Below are positions 19,468 through 29,299 of a DNA stretch of 64,000 nt, one piece after another (position 1 is the first letter of the stretch; each line of letters opens with the position of its first letter). The DNA is from CAWGMT01 sp963823675 (GTDB lineage Bacteria > Planctomycetota > Planctomycetia > Isosphaerales > Isosphaeraceae). The notes below the pieces were generated by a model, which saw only the letters and a program-made list of their open reading frames with translations, did no database searches and was not told the DNA's origin. The translations under genes and the position numbers were made by a program. The stretch lies in assembly GCA_963823675.1 (NCBI GenBank), contig CAWGMT010000013.1:992001-1056000 (forward strand). The letters run 5' to 3'.

Positions 19468-22400
19468 ATGTCCAAGTTTTTCATTTCGTATCGGCGCCAG
19501 GATAGCAGAGACATCGCCGGCCGACTCGACGATTTGCTGGTGAGCCATTTCGGGCGTGATGGCGTGTTCATCGACATCGAGGCCATCCCCCTCGGAGTCG
19601 AGTTTCCGAAGCATCTCAGCGACGAGCTGAACCGATGCGATGTCTTGTTGGCGGTGATCGGCGACCGCTGGCTCGATGCTGCTGGCGAAGACGATGGCCC
19701 GACCAAAGGCCGGCGGCGCCTCGACGATCCGCGCGATTTCGTTCGAATCGAGATCGAGACCGCACTGGATCGTGGCATTCGCGTCGTGCCACTCCTGGTA
19801 GGCCAGCGGCCCGCGATGCCCGCTAAGGCTGATCTCCCGGACACCCTCCAGGCACTCGTCGATCGGCAAGCGCTGGTCATCCAATCGGGGCCCGATTTCC
19901 GTGACCAGGCAGAGCGGCTGATTCGGAGACTGGAAACAGAACAATTCGAGGCCAGGAAGGAGAAACTCCGGCAGGATGTCCAGAAAGCGATCGACATCGC
20001 CAACCAAGCTCCGAAAATGGCTCTGAGCGGCGGCCGCGACGTGCTCGAGCTCATGATGCAGGATGTTTACCGGCGAAGGTTCAGCGAACCGCCCGGTGAC
20101 CGATCACTGGAGATTCTCACGGAGCGCCTCGCCAAGGAGGGGCATCTTCCCGATCAACTCGGCTTCGACTCGATGCTCCGCAAGTTCAGCGAGGCTGGAA
20201 CGGCCCGGTGGAACGAAAGGATTACAGGAGAGGCGGTTCGCCGGTCGTTGACCCAGTTGAAAAAAATTCTCGACTGGTACATCGAAATTGAACAGCCCGG
20301 CGCGCACGGCCGGTGGCCTGCCGCCGAAGGAGAGCCGGCATCGCCCCGGGTCAAGCCTGGGGACACATTTCCTCCGTCTCGACGCGAAACACGGATTGCC
20401 GTTGTTCCCAAAGGGCTGCATTCGTTCGACGCCAACGATTCCAGGTTTTTCCTCCAATTGCTCCCCGGCCCTCGCGACGAAAATGGGTTACCCGAAAGCA
20501 TCCGATTCTGGAAGTACCGGATCGAGGCGACCAATGAGCTGACCTTCACGGTGGGTGTGATCTTTGGGCCCAGCGGCTGCGGCAAGACTTCGCTGGTCCG
20601 GGCCGGCTTACTTCCAAGGCTCGCCGAGTACGTCGTTCCGGTGTATGTCGAGGCAAACGCAGAGGAAACGGAGGCTCGGCTGCTCGCGGCGTTGCGCAAG
20701 AAATGTCCGGAGGTGCCGGGCGATCTGGATCTTGCCGGGACCATCGCCGCGCTTCGCCTCGGGCAGGGCTTGGACCACAGCCAGCGAGTGCTGATCGTGC
20801 TGGACCAGTTCGAACAGTGGCTGCACGCCAAACGGGAAGAGGCAAACACCGAGCTGGCCCAGGCTCTGCGCCAGTGTGACGGTGAACGAGTAAAGGCCAT
20901 CATCATGGTCCGGGCCGATGGTGACTTCTGGATGGAAATCCACCGCTTCTTGCGCGAGCTGCACATCGAGGTGCAAGGCCAGAACTCCGCGGCGGTCGCG
21001 CTTTTCGAGCCGCGCCACGCCAGGCGGGTGCTGATCGCATTCGGTCAGGCGTTCGGAGCGCTCGATGAGAAACTGTCCAAGGATCAGGAAGCCTTTGTTG
21101 ACAAGGCTGTCAAGGGACTGGCTGAGAACGGGCGGATCGTGCCGGTCCGGCTGGCCCTCTTCGCCGAAATGGTCAAGGAGAAGCCCTGGACCCAGTCCAC
21201 TTTCAAGGACGTCGGCGGAGCCGAGGGCGTCGGTGTGCTGTTTCTCGAGGAGACCTTCAATTCAACGACGCTCAAGCCTCACCGACGGGCGGCGCAAGCC
21301 TTGCTGAAGGCACTGCTCCCCGAGGAAGGGACCGAGATCAAGGGGCAGAAGCGCTCCGTGAACCAGTTGCTCGAGATCTCCGGCTATCGCAGTCGCCCGG
21401 CGGAATTCCACGATCTTCTCCAGATGCTGAATACGGAGTACCGGCTGATCACGCCCGCGAGCTTCGAGGCGAACAGCCCGGATTCGCAGGAAGGCGGCGG
21501 CACCGACCCGCCGGCCGCCGCGCGGTTCTACCAGTTGACTCACGATTACCTGGTCCCCGCGCTGCGGCAGTGGCTCGACCGCGAACAGCAGAAGACACGG
21601 CGCGGCCGCGCTGAGAAGTTGCTCGCTTCCCGGGCGTCGACGTGGAAACACGAGCCAGCCGATCGCTTTCTGCCTTCGCTGCGTGAGCACCTTGTCATCC
21701 GAATCCTGACTCAGAAGCGCGACTGGACCGAGCCCCAGAAGCTCATGATGCAGCGCAGCCGCCAGGTCCAGTTGAGGCGCGGGGCAGCTTTCCTGGTCGT
21801 ATTGATCATACTCGGCGTGGTGGGGTTCTGGGCTCGCACGCTCCAGTTGGAAGACCGAGCCAGGGAATCGGTCGAATCGCTTCGCGAAGCTCACATCGCT
21901 CAAGTGCCGCGGGCCATCGACCATTTGAACAGGTACCGCACGCGGGCAGACCGTCTACTGCGACAAGTTGCCGGCGACGCCGACCGCCAGCTTGACCAGT
22001 TGAAGCACCGCCTTGAGCAGATTAATGCCAGCCAAGAAAGGCCGGGGAACAAGCCCATTGACGAGACTTCCCACCTGAAAGTTAGAGAACTGGAAGAGCA
22101 GCGGAGCCGGCTCGAGCGCGAGCGTCTCAATGTAGCGCTGCGCTGTTGCCGGATCCAGATCAGATCGAGTACCTTCGCGGCCAGTTGCTGGTTTGCGAAC
22201 CGGACACGTTTCCGATCTTGCAGAGGCTACTAGCGCCCTATCGCGCGGCTGTCGAAGGGGCCCTCTGGGACGTGTTGGAAAGCGAGCCGGCGAAAGCGGA
22301 CGAAAAAGACCAGAAACTTCCGGCAGCCTGCTTCCTGGCTGAAGCGGCGACCCGCAGCGTGGATGCGGCTGCGAAATGGAAAAAGTCAGCGACCCTGGTC

Positions 22401-24124
22401 GCAGACCAGATGGTCGAGAAACTCCTGAAAGAGCCCAGACACTTCGAAAGGGTTGTCGAAGCACTCGGTCCGGCGTCAACTCAACTGCTCGACCCCCTCA
22501 TGACGATCTATCGAAAACCCGATCCCAAGGATCGCAACGCCGGCGCAAAGCGATTGCTTGCCAGAAGCATTCTGGCCACATACTTTATCGCGAATCCTGA
22601 AATCATGGCCACTGTGTTCGCCGACAACGACGATCCCGATTTCTATACCGATGCGCTCGACAAACTCCCCGAGGGTGGCCGACCGCTCATCAAGCCGATG
22701 ATCGATCAATTGAGACAATCGCTTGGTCCGCGCCCTGATTTAAAGGTCCGCGCGGGCCGGCGCATGAGGTCGGCGCAGTGAGGAAAGGCACAGCCCCAAA
22801 GATCACCGACAGCGACCTCGAAGAACACGCAAGGCACGCGGCGAATGCAGCCATAACCTTGATTCGGCTTGGTCAGCCGACAGACGCGGTTTGGGAGCTG
22901 TTGCGGAGCACGCCCGACCCCCGGGCCCGCAGTTATATCATCGATCGTCTGGCGCCGTTCGGCGTGGCGTACCAGGCGATCGTCGAACGGGCGTTCAGCG
23001 AAGACGAGGATGTCTCCGTACGCGCAGCGCTCTTGCTGGCCCTCGGCGGCTACTCCGATGAGCAGTTGCCGCAGCCGAAGCGATTGCCTCTGATCGAGAA
23101 ACTCGCATTGATTTATCGCCACGACCCCGACCGCGGCCTTCACGGCGCCGCTCGGTGGCTGCTCGGCAAGTGGGGCCAGCTCGATCTGGTTGCTCGAGCC
23201 GATGCCGAATTGGCCGGCACCAAGCCTCCAGCAGACCAACTCTGGTACGTAAACCGCCAACGTCAGACCATGATCGTGATCCCCAAACATGAGGAATTCG
23301 TGATCGGCTCGCCCTTTGGCGAGCCCTTTCGCGAAGTGGGTTCCGATTTGGGAGTCGAAAAACAGCATCGGGTCCGAATCGAACGCGGCTACGCCATCGC
23401 GGAACATGAGGTGACCGTCGAGAACTTCATGGCAAAATTCTCGCCCACGCATAACGTTGACAGAAAGCGTCTGGCGCTGGGGCCCGACGGCCAGGCCGAC
23501 CCACGCTGTCCGATCACTAACGTTTCCTGGTACCAAGCCGCTGCGTATTGCAACTGGCTCAGCGAGCAAGAAGGAATTCCGGAGAACCAATGGTGTTACA
23601 AACCCAATAAAGACGGAGTATACGCCTCGGGCATGAAACCTACGGACAACTACCTGTCGCTGACTGGCTACCGCCTGCCGACCGAGGCTGAATGGGAATT
23701 TGCCTGTCGCGCAGGAACCATAACCATGCGATACTACGGTCAGGCTGATGAGTTGCTCGAGAAGTATGCCTGGTTCGAAGTGAATTCGAAGAACCCAGAG
23801 AATTCGTCGATACAATTGCAGCCGGTGGGTCGTCTGAAACCTAACGACGTAGGACTATTCGACACACTGGGTAATGCCCTGGAGTGGTGCCAGGACGAGT
23901 ACCGCAAACCGAAGCCCGCGGCCGACAAGTCCGATCCATTGGTCATCGACAATCCAGACGCTTCGGAAGTCAATGACGCGCAGTTTCGAATCGCCCGCGG
24001 CGAAAAGTTCCTGGGCAAGCGGGAAAGTATCCGGGCGGCGCGCCGTGATCACAAGCACTCACCAAAAGAGCAAGATTTTATCATGGGTCTTCGCCCCGCA
24101 CGCACGCACGCCGCGAATCCTTGA
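19468..24124 (+). CDS. TIR - nSTAND NTPase - FGE/SUMF1 fusion protein (two frame breaks)
   Basis: A large conflict-type protein. The start at 19468 has GGAG nine bases upstream. Domains: TIR (residues 2-~145: KFFISYRRQDSRD, FIDIEAIPLG, DFVRIEIETAL with Glu95 as candidate NADase residue); nSTAND1-like NTPase (PKGLHSFDANDSRFF, Walker A GPSGCGKTS at 367-375, Walker B VLIVLDQFEQW); a basic linker; one membrane helix (AAFLVVLIILGVVGFWA); coiled coil; HEAT-like helices; and an FGE-sulfatase domain (EEFVIGSPFGEP, AAYCNWLSEQEGIP, YRLPTEAEWEFACRAGT, ending MGLRPARTH). One base is missing at 22140/22141: LNVAL in one frame is followed by LLPDPDQIEYL in the next. A second break lies at about 22737-22775, where similarity to the paralogue at 49241 continues upstream of the in-frame GTG 22778. 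TIR domains of this kind often cleave NAD+; that activity is inferred. Confidence 0.87.
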
Positions 24125-24371
24125 CGGCCTTGCCGCTTTCCAGTGCCGGGATTCATCCGCTCGGGCCGGCCGCGGAATGCAAACCGTGCGCACCCCTCCC
24201 AGTCCACGGACATTTGATGCATGGACCTTTGGTTCCGTCCGGCTCTTCATCGACGCCTGTCACATTATGAACGTCCAGTCTCTGGAGTGTACTACGCTTG
24301 TTTGCGGGCGAATGAAAGTTCGATTCTGTCGCCCATTGAGGAAGAGGAAAGAGACCCAAGAGGAGCTCGTG

Positions 24372-25235
24372 ATGGCCCAGCATGCGCTGAGAACTAGCCC
24401 GCGTCGTTTCGGCCTGACCCTCACCATAGTCTGCCTCCTGCTGGCTCCGAACGCGCCGGCGTGGGCGTGGGGCCGACACGGCCATCGGATCGTGGCCAAG
24501 CTCGCGGCGACTCGCCTCAAGCCCGCCGTGCTCGCCAAGATGAGGGACATGCTCGACAAGGACGAGGATCTCGCCAGCGCCTCAAACTGGGCCGACGAGC
24601 ATCGTACGCCGCAAGATACTCCGTGGCATTACGTCAACGTGCCGCTCGAAAGCCAAAGTTACGACGCCAAGTTCTGTGACCCCTCCAAAGGGTGCGTGGT
24701 GGAGAAGCTCAAGGAATTCATGAACGTCCTCAAGGACCCGAACGCGAATCATCTCGCCAAGCGCCAGGCACTTCGGTTCGTCATTCATCTCGTGGCCGAC
24801 ATCCATCAACCGTTCCACGTGGCGAGCAACAATGACCGAGGTGGAAACCTGCTGCAAGTGCGATACTTCGGAGAGGGGACCAACCTGCACGCTGTCTGGG
24901 ACTTTCAGATCCTGGAGTTCGACGCCCGCAGCGACACGGACCAGCGCGGCCCGACCGTCGACGAGGACGCCTGGGTAACTCGCCTCGCCAAATTGACCAC
25001 GCCGGCGCGTCTCGACAAGTGGTCCGAGAACAAGCGAGTCGAGAATTGGGCCGACGAGAGCCTTCAGCTTGCCAAAGAGGCCTACAAGAGCCCGACCACT
25101 GGCAAGATGATCAGGAACGGTCAATTCCTCGCTTGCGATTACCAGAAATGGGCGATCGAAAAGGTGGAACAGCGGCTCGCCCAGGCGGGTGTGCGGCTCG
25201 CGGACATCCTCAACAATGCGCTTGACAGCCCGTGA
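24372..25235 (+). CDS. Secreted S1/P1 nuclease
   Basis: A zinc-dependent, single-strand-preferring nuclease of the S1/P1 family, 287 residues. The start at 24372 has GAGGAGC upstream. A signal peptide (LTIVCLLLAPNAPAWA) would leave a mature N-terminal tryptophan (WGRHGHRIVA), which in this family itself binds zinc. Remaining zinc ligands are visible: Asp in NWADEHR, His in TPWHYVNVP, HLVADIHQPFHV (His, Asp, His) and NLHAVWD (His, Asp). The Cys pair KFCDPSKGCVV matches the disulphide position in the family. It should act outside the cytoplasm on RNA and DNA, probably for nutrient scavenging. It lies 250 bases downstream of the TIR gene, but a defence role is not implied. Confidence 0.93.
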   Translation: MAQHALRTSPRRFGLTLTIVCLLLAPNAPAWAWGRHGHRIVAKLAATRLKPAVLAKMRDMLDKDEDLASASNWADEHRTPQDTPWHYVNVPLESQSYDAKFCDPSKGCVVEKLKEFMNVLKDPNANHLAKRQALRFVIHLVADIHQPFHVASNNDRGGNLLQVRYFGEGTNLHAVWDFQILEFDARSDTDQRGPTVDEDAWVTRLAKLTTPARLDKWSENKRVENWADESLQLAKEAYKSPTTGKMIRNGQFLACDYQKWAIEKVEQRLAQAGVRLADILNNALDSP

Positions 25236-25467
25236 TAACCGAGCTTTTCGAGCGCTCCGCTCACCGCGGATATTTCCCTTGTCCACCAGACCGGCACGGG
25301 TTAAACTCACTTCACAGCCGGGACAACGGTCCCTTCTCTTCCGACGGCAGGCCCCGCTCAGGGCATTCCAAGTCACCCGCCATTTGGTCCCGCTCCGTGG
25401 CGACCGCTCTCGGGGATGGGCTCTCCTACACCCGGCGAGCCGCTGGTGTTCCCGCCGGAGCCGCACG

Positions 25468-25869
25468 ATGAGCGCCCTCCAGTTCCCAGCCCTGGAAACG
25501 CGGATAGACGACTATTCCTACCAGGTGTATACATCGACTGATCCCAAGTTCTGGTTCCGGCTGGAGAGGGACGGAGATCGGGACGTCATCACCGATTTCT
25601 CGATCGGCTCGTTTCCAGTCGAGTCGGCCGGGAGTCTGCTCGCAGAGTGTTACCGAGTACTCGGGCTGACTCCGAAAGTGGTGCTGTTCTTCCGGGACAT
25701 CTTGCCCTCCGGCCGGCTGGCGGCGGATCCCCAGGCTCTCGCCGCGGCGCGAGATTTGTACACGGCGTGTGGCACAGCTCTGTTGAGAGCGACTGGTTCC
25801 AGACGCGTGGAAAATTCCCTCCAGAAACGGGACGGCAAGTACCACCTCGTATTGGTTGGGAAGTCGTGA
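25468..25869 (+). CDS. Hypothetical protein, small globular
   Basis: 133 residues from the ATG at 25468, which has CGGAG nine bases upstream. The frame is open further upstream but that part is basic and unlike coding sequence. Visible features are RIDDYSYQVYTSTDPKFWF near the start, an acidic strand/turn region (ERDGDRDVITDFSIG) and an Arg/Ala-rich helix; no signal peptide, membrane helix or cysteine cluster is seen. I do not recognise the family. It is a cytoplasmic protein by appearance. It lies 230 bases after the S1/P1 nuclease and ends 110 bases before a convergent hypothetical gene. Confidence 0.55.
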   Translation: MSALQFPALETRIDDYSYQVYTSTDPKFWFRLERDGDRDVITDFSIGSFPVESAGSLLAECYRVLGLTPKVVLFFRDILPSGRLAADPQALAAARDLYTACGTALLRATGSRRVENSLQKRDGKYHLVLVGKS

Positions 25870-25976
25870 GGCGCTGGCCGGAAATAAGCGTCGCCCTTCG
25901 CGGAGCGCGTGACGACTCTCCCGGAAGTAATTCTCAGCCAGCTCCTGAGACGGCAGTGGCGGTTATTGGTCCAGTT

Positions 25977-26966
25977 TCAGACTGCGTCAACACCTCGCCT
26001 GGCCGCATTCCAATCAATCTCGTCATGCATCCTCGCTTTTTCGCTCGCCAACTCGATGATCCTTTTCGCCACACGGCTTCCGAATTCGGGATCGGAGAAT
26101 CGGTTGTTCAGGGTCGTGCGGAATTCGTCTGCCAACTGAAAACCCTCGGACGTGCGGAGAATGACTTGGGCCACTAGCTCGACCGCTTGATCAGGGTTCA
26201 GGTTCTGCTGCGTGACTTGCTCGGCCAGGAAGTCCGCAGCCCGCCGGTATCGAGTTTGTCTGGCACGTTCCAGCGCTTCTCGATGGTCCTGCTTCTCTTG
26301 GGCTTCTCGCAAAAGCGCGCGTCGGATTCCTGCCTTGATCATTTCGCGCGCCCCGGCGGAAAGACCGTTGATAACCCCATCGACTCCTGCCCAGTCTGAT
26401 TCGGCGTTCGTTCCCGGATCGTGACTACGGGCGCGCGCCATACCCAAAATCATCGGCGCTAGGAGATCCAGGGGTTCGCCGCGATTAGACAGGGCCTCCG
26501 CGACATCCCTGATGATCGACGTGAGTTCCTCTTCCCGAACCACGCCGCGGGTGATCCGCTGCAAGTAGATCCCCAGATCGTGCAGGAAGGTCGCATCGGA
26601 CACCACCGCCATTTCATCGAGGACAAATCTGACGAGGTAATCGCTTCTTCCCCTCCTCTCGGCATTCGACATCCCCTCTTGCAACTCAGGTGGGACTTCT
26701 GTCTTCTCCAGGCCGCCAGTCGAGAATCGCCGTCGAAACCTCGCGGACGCCCTTTTCATGTAGTTGCGACGGAACTCCATCGCGGCGTGATATCCGGCAT
26801 CCTTGGCTTCCCGGTCCCGCAAGTCCACGAGGCGCAACCCGTAACTATCGCGGGGGCTGCGATAGCGTTCATGGATGTAGATTGAAGCCGCGGGTGCCGG
26901 AGAATCCGGTTCCGAGTCGAGGATGGTTTGCATCTGCACGGCCATCTGTCTGATCATTTCATCCAT
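25977..26966 (-). CDS. Hypothetical alpha-helical protein divergent from the STING-like gene
   Basis: About 329 residues from the ATG at 26966 (MDEMIRQMAVQMQTIL); the frame remains open to a TTG at 27050. The protein is highly charged and helical: FRRNYMKRASARFRRRF near residue 75, SNAERRGRSDYLVRFVLDEM, then long Arg/Glu/Gln helices (LLREAQEKQDHREALERA). No catalytic motif, membrane segment or signal peptide is apparent. I do not recognise a family. It stands head-to-head with the deoxyribosyltransferase/STING-like gene with about 250 bases between starts, so a shared promoter region is plausible. Nothing else ties them together. Confidence 0.65.
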   Translation of the reverse strand: MDEMIRQMAVQMQTILDSEPDSPAPAASIYIHERYRSPRDSYGLRLVDLRDREAKDAGYHAAMEFRRNYMKRASARFRRRFSTGGLEKTEVPPELQEGMSNAERRGRSDYLVRFVLDEMAVVSDATFLHDLGIYLQRITRGVVREEELTSIIRDVAEALSNRGEPLDLLAPMILGMARARSHDPGTNAESDWAGVDGVINGLSAGAREMIKAGIRRALLREAQEKQDHREALERARQTRYRRAADFLAEQVTQQNLNPDQAVELVAQVILRTSEGFQLADEFRTTLNNRFSDPEFGSRVAKRIIELASEKARMHDEIDWNAARRGVDAV

Positions 26967-27214
26967 TGAAGAGGCTCGCTTGCTCGAAGTCGAATTCTCA
27001 AGCACAATGCTCAATCCGACCGATTCGAGCGTCCGGAACCGTTGGGTCAAAATTGGCGGACACGTCCTTAATTAAAACCCTACGACGTGCGGCGTGGCCG
27101 GAGAACTCAAGCGGCAACAGATTTGGGAAAGGTGTCTCCAACCCGATGTCGCGGGGCCGAGCGGCCATCACGGTGCGGCGGATCGGGAAGAATCCGCTTC
27201 AATGGAGGTAGGAT

Positions 27215-28333
27215 ATGGAGTGGCGGGTGTTCGTGATCGGTCCCATGTCCAAACGCTTTCCCAACCACATCGAGAAGTTGCATGAGTTCTTCGCGGATGA
27301 CCTAGTCAAGCACCATGGGTGTGAACGGGTCGGGATGAGCGCGGAGGGCGGCTTGGTCTTGAAGAATGGCAAGGACACGGTTGTCGCATTTACGCCCCGG
27401 AAGCGGTACCTGAGAGCCGACATTCCGACAAATGTTTTCCATCAAATCGACAATGCCGACCTGATCATCGCCGACCTTTCGGGGAATCGACCACCCGTCG
27501 TCTACGAACTGGCGATGGCACACGCACTCGGCGTCGATACCATTCTGGTCGGCGGGCGCACTACACAGACGTTCTATTTCTCACAGATCCACTTCCACGG
27601 GGTCGATTTTTCGGAAGATCCGATAACCTCTGAGTCACTGAGTCAAGATATCGACCTCTGGATGAGGACTCGCAGAAAGCTTCGCGCCGCCCAGAACCCG
27701 CTCCAGGCATTCTATGGTGCTCCCCTCCTCGATATTTCGGCGGCGAGTGGGCTTGCGGCCGGTTTCTATGACAATTTCGCCCGGCCAATCCTCGTGGGGG
27801 GCGAAATCGTCCAGCGGCGGCGGACGCCGACGTGGCTCGGGCTTGGACCTCGCAGGGAGTACGAGACGACGCGTAGCGTCAAGGGATTGATCGTACTCCG
27901 CCCGGAATCGCTGACAGCGGAGATCCCGGAGATCGAAGCCGATCTAGCGGAAGTCTTGAACAGGAATTTCGGGGCAGAGGTATTGAAGGGAAAACCCAAC
28001 CATCTTTTCATACGTGTGCGACGGCAATCGATCTCGGGAACCGAGGATGAGTCCCGAATTCCGTTTTTCCTGGTGGGGGACTATGTGATCGACATACCGA
28101 GGACGATCTTCAGCTTGAAACTTTCACGGCGCCTCGGGCGATTGCTGGAGGTGCGAGACGCCGACGTTCTGCTCGACCATGGTATGCAGCATGTTTTGAT
28201 TGAGTGCTTCCTTCATAACCTCCAAAGATTGATCCAGTCTGACCGGAGTACCAAAGGAAAGTTATTCCGTATAGCCACGGCGGACGAGCTACCGGCGGTC
28301 ATCACCCATGCAGAAGGATCCCATCCATTCTAG
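27215..28333 (+). CDS. Deoxyribosyltransferase/TIR-like domain fused to a STING-like domain
   Basis: 372 residues. The first ~150 look like a nucleoside 2-deoxyribosyltransferase-type Rossmann domain: VFVIGPMSKR, then IDNADLIIADLSGNRPPVVY with the ELAMAHALG helix. The glutamate at about 98 sits where this fold has its nucleophile. The second part has the order expected of a STING cyclic-dinucleotide-binding domain. It has an opening helix GLAAGFYDNFARPIL (179-193), a strand KGLIVLRPESL (223-233), a strand HLFIRVRR (263-270), YVIDIPRTIFSLKLSRRLG (290-308) like the 'DiPtt' block of bacterial STING, and a closing helix and strand CFLHNLQRLIQSD...KLFRI resembling the last helix-strand of animal STING. 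Bacterial STINGs act as CBASS effector sensors for cyclic dinucleotides and drive NAD+-cleaving TIR domains. A parallel role is inferred. No cyclase gene is adjacent. Start ATG 27215 follows AGGTAGGAT. Confidence 0.65.
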   Translation: MEWRVFVIGPMSKRFPNHIEKLHEFFADDLVKHHGCERVGMSAEGGLVLKNGKDTVVAFTPRKRYLRADIPTNVFHQIDNADLIIADLSGNRPPVVYELAMAHALGVDTILVGGRTTQTFYFSQIHFHGVDFSEDPITSESLSQDIDLWMRTRRKLRAAQNPLQAFYGAPLLDISAASGLAAGFYDNFARPILVGGEIVQRRRTPTWLGLGPRREYETTRSVKGLIVLRPESLTAEIPEIEADLAEVLNRNFGAEVLKGKPNHLFIRVRRQSISGTEDESRIPFFLVGDYVIDIPRTIFSLKLSRRLGRLLEVRDADVLLDHGMQHVLIECFLHNLQRLIQSDRSTKGKLFRIATADELPAVITHAEGSHPF

Positions 28334-28438
28334 CCAGGCCAGAGTACCGGCCGGGCCCCGGCCGCTGGACTGAACTCGGCCACCCCGCATGCGTTCGCGC
28401 GGAAAGCCTGAGCCGCGTGAGCGGACCTTCCGCCGGCG

Positions 28439-28567
28439 TTACTTGTGCTTCTGAGGCTCGGCGCATCGCTTGCACCGCGCTGACCGGCGCCTCACTTGTG
28501 ATCCGCACCGAGCACATCGGTGAAACTTGGCCTGCCTGACCGCCTTCTTGCGGGGACGAAACGGCAC
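28439..28567 (-). CDS. Small zinc-ribbon protein (42 residues)
   Basis: A short minus-strand gene starting at GTG 28567 with a well-placed GAGGTG ribosome site four bases upstream. The product begins MPFRPRKKAVRQAKFHR and has two CxxC pairs, CARCG and CKRC, 13 residues apart (first Cys to first Cys 15), then ends in EPQKHK. The arrangement is that of a treble-clef or zinc-ribbon binding one zinc, with a strongly basic surface suited to nucleic-acid or ribosome binding. I do not know a named family. The ribosome site, the paired cysteines and the lack of competing frames make it likely to be real. It lies 105 bases past the stop of the STING-like gene and is convergent with it. Confidence 0.65.
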   Translation of the reverse strand: MPFRPRKKAVRQAKFHRCARCGSQVRRRSARCKRCAEPQKHK

Positions 28568-28764
28568 GAGACACCTCGGATATTGTTCTGGATGTCGTCA
28601 AATCGGGGATCGCTCCCCAGTCTTCGTACACTCCGCCGCTGCCGCGGAATCAAGACCAATCAGTCTACCAGTTCATCGGGCGGCCCGACCAGACCGAACT
28701 ACACGGATATGGTCGATTGTTCATCAGGCGTAACGGTGGCTGCGCCTGGCTTTCGCCTTTTTTC

Positions 28765-29274
28765 TCAATCAATCAATTCCGCGGCGGCCAGCACGATCAG
28801 CCAATGCGCGCAAAAGGCCAGTGCGATCGCCGCCCCGAGCTCGGTCCAGACCCAGATCGATTCTCCGCGGGCCAGTGCCTCAGGTGCGAGTAAGACGGCC
28901 ACCACGGGAAACGCCAGGACGAGCGGCCACCAGGAAGCAAGCCTTCTGCGGTATCGCCAGAGCTGAAAGCCGACCCCAAGCACGACAAAGACAAGAGCGA
29001 TTCCCAAGGCTGAAATCGCTCGCTCCAGGAGCGACATCGGCACAATCGGCACGAAAACCGCGGCGAAGGCATCGGGAAGGGGGACGAAATCCACGAGGAT
29101 CGTCGGAGCCAGTAACAGCAAGAGGAAGCTCGCGAACGCGGCAATGAGGTTCGCCGCGATCGACACAGGCTCTCGGAGTGCCGGCTTCGGTCGCTTGAGC
29201 CCTGAAACCGTGGGCCCTGGCTCCAACGTGAGATTATTCTTCGCATCTCGCTCGATCGGAGCATCGGTCATCAC
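28765..29274 (-). CDS. Hypothetical integral membrane protein
   Basis: 169 residues with a polar N-terminal tail of about 35 residues and four predicted membrane helices: SIAANLIAAFASFLLLLLAP, ISALGIALVFVVLGVGF, WWPLVLAFPVVAVLLAP and IALAFCAHWLIVLAAAELI. Two ATG codons stand in tandem (29274 and 29271). No catalytic or transport signature is visible and I do not recognise the family. It begins about 25 bases from the end of the SMP-30-like gene upstream of it on the same strand, so the two may share a transcript. Confidence 0.7.
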   Translation of the reverse strand: MMTDAPIERDAKNNLTLEPGPTVSGLKRPKPALREPVSIAANLIAAFASFLLLLLAPTILVDFVPLPDAFAAVFVPIVPMSLLERAISALGIALVFVVLGVGFQLWRYRRRLASWWPLVLAFPVVAVLLAPEALARGESIWVWTELGAAIALAFCAHWLIVLAAAELID

Positions 29275-29299
29275 GCGCTGTTCCCCAGAGTTCGGTCGA

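Noticed and set aside
25236..25467. Riboswitch-like leader before the hypothetical gene at 25468
   Set aside because: GC-rich with several possible short helices, but no recognisable aptamer core or terminator.
27215..28333. Complete CBASS operon around the STING-like gene
   Set aside because: No CD-NTase, Cap2/Cap3-like or HORMA/TRIP13-type gene is present on either side within the window, so only the effector-like protein can be claimed.
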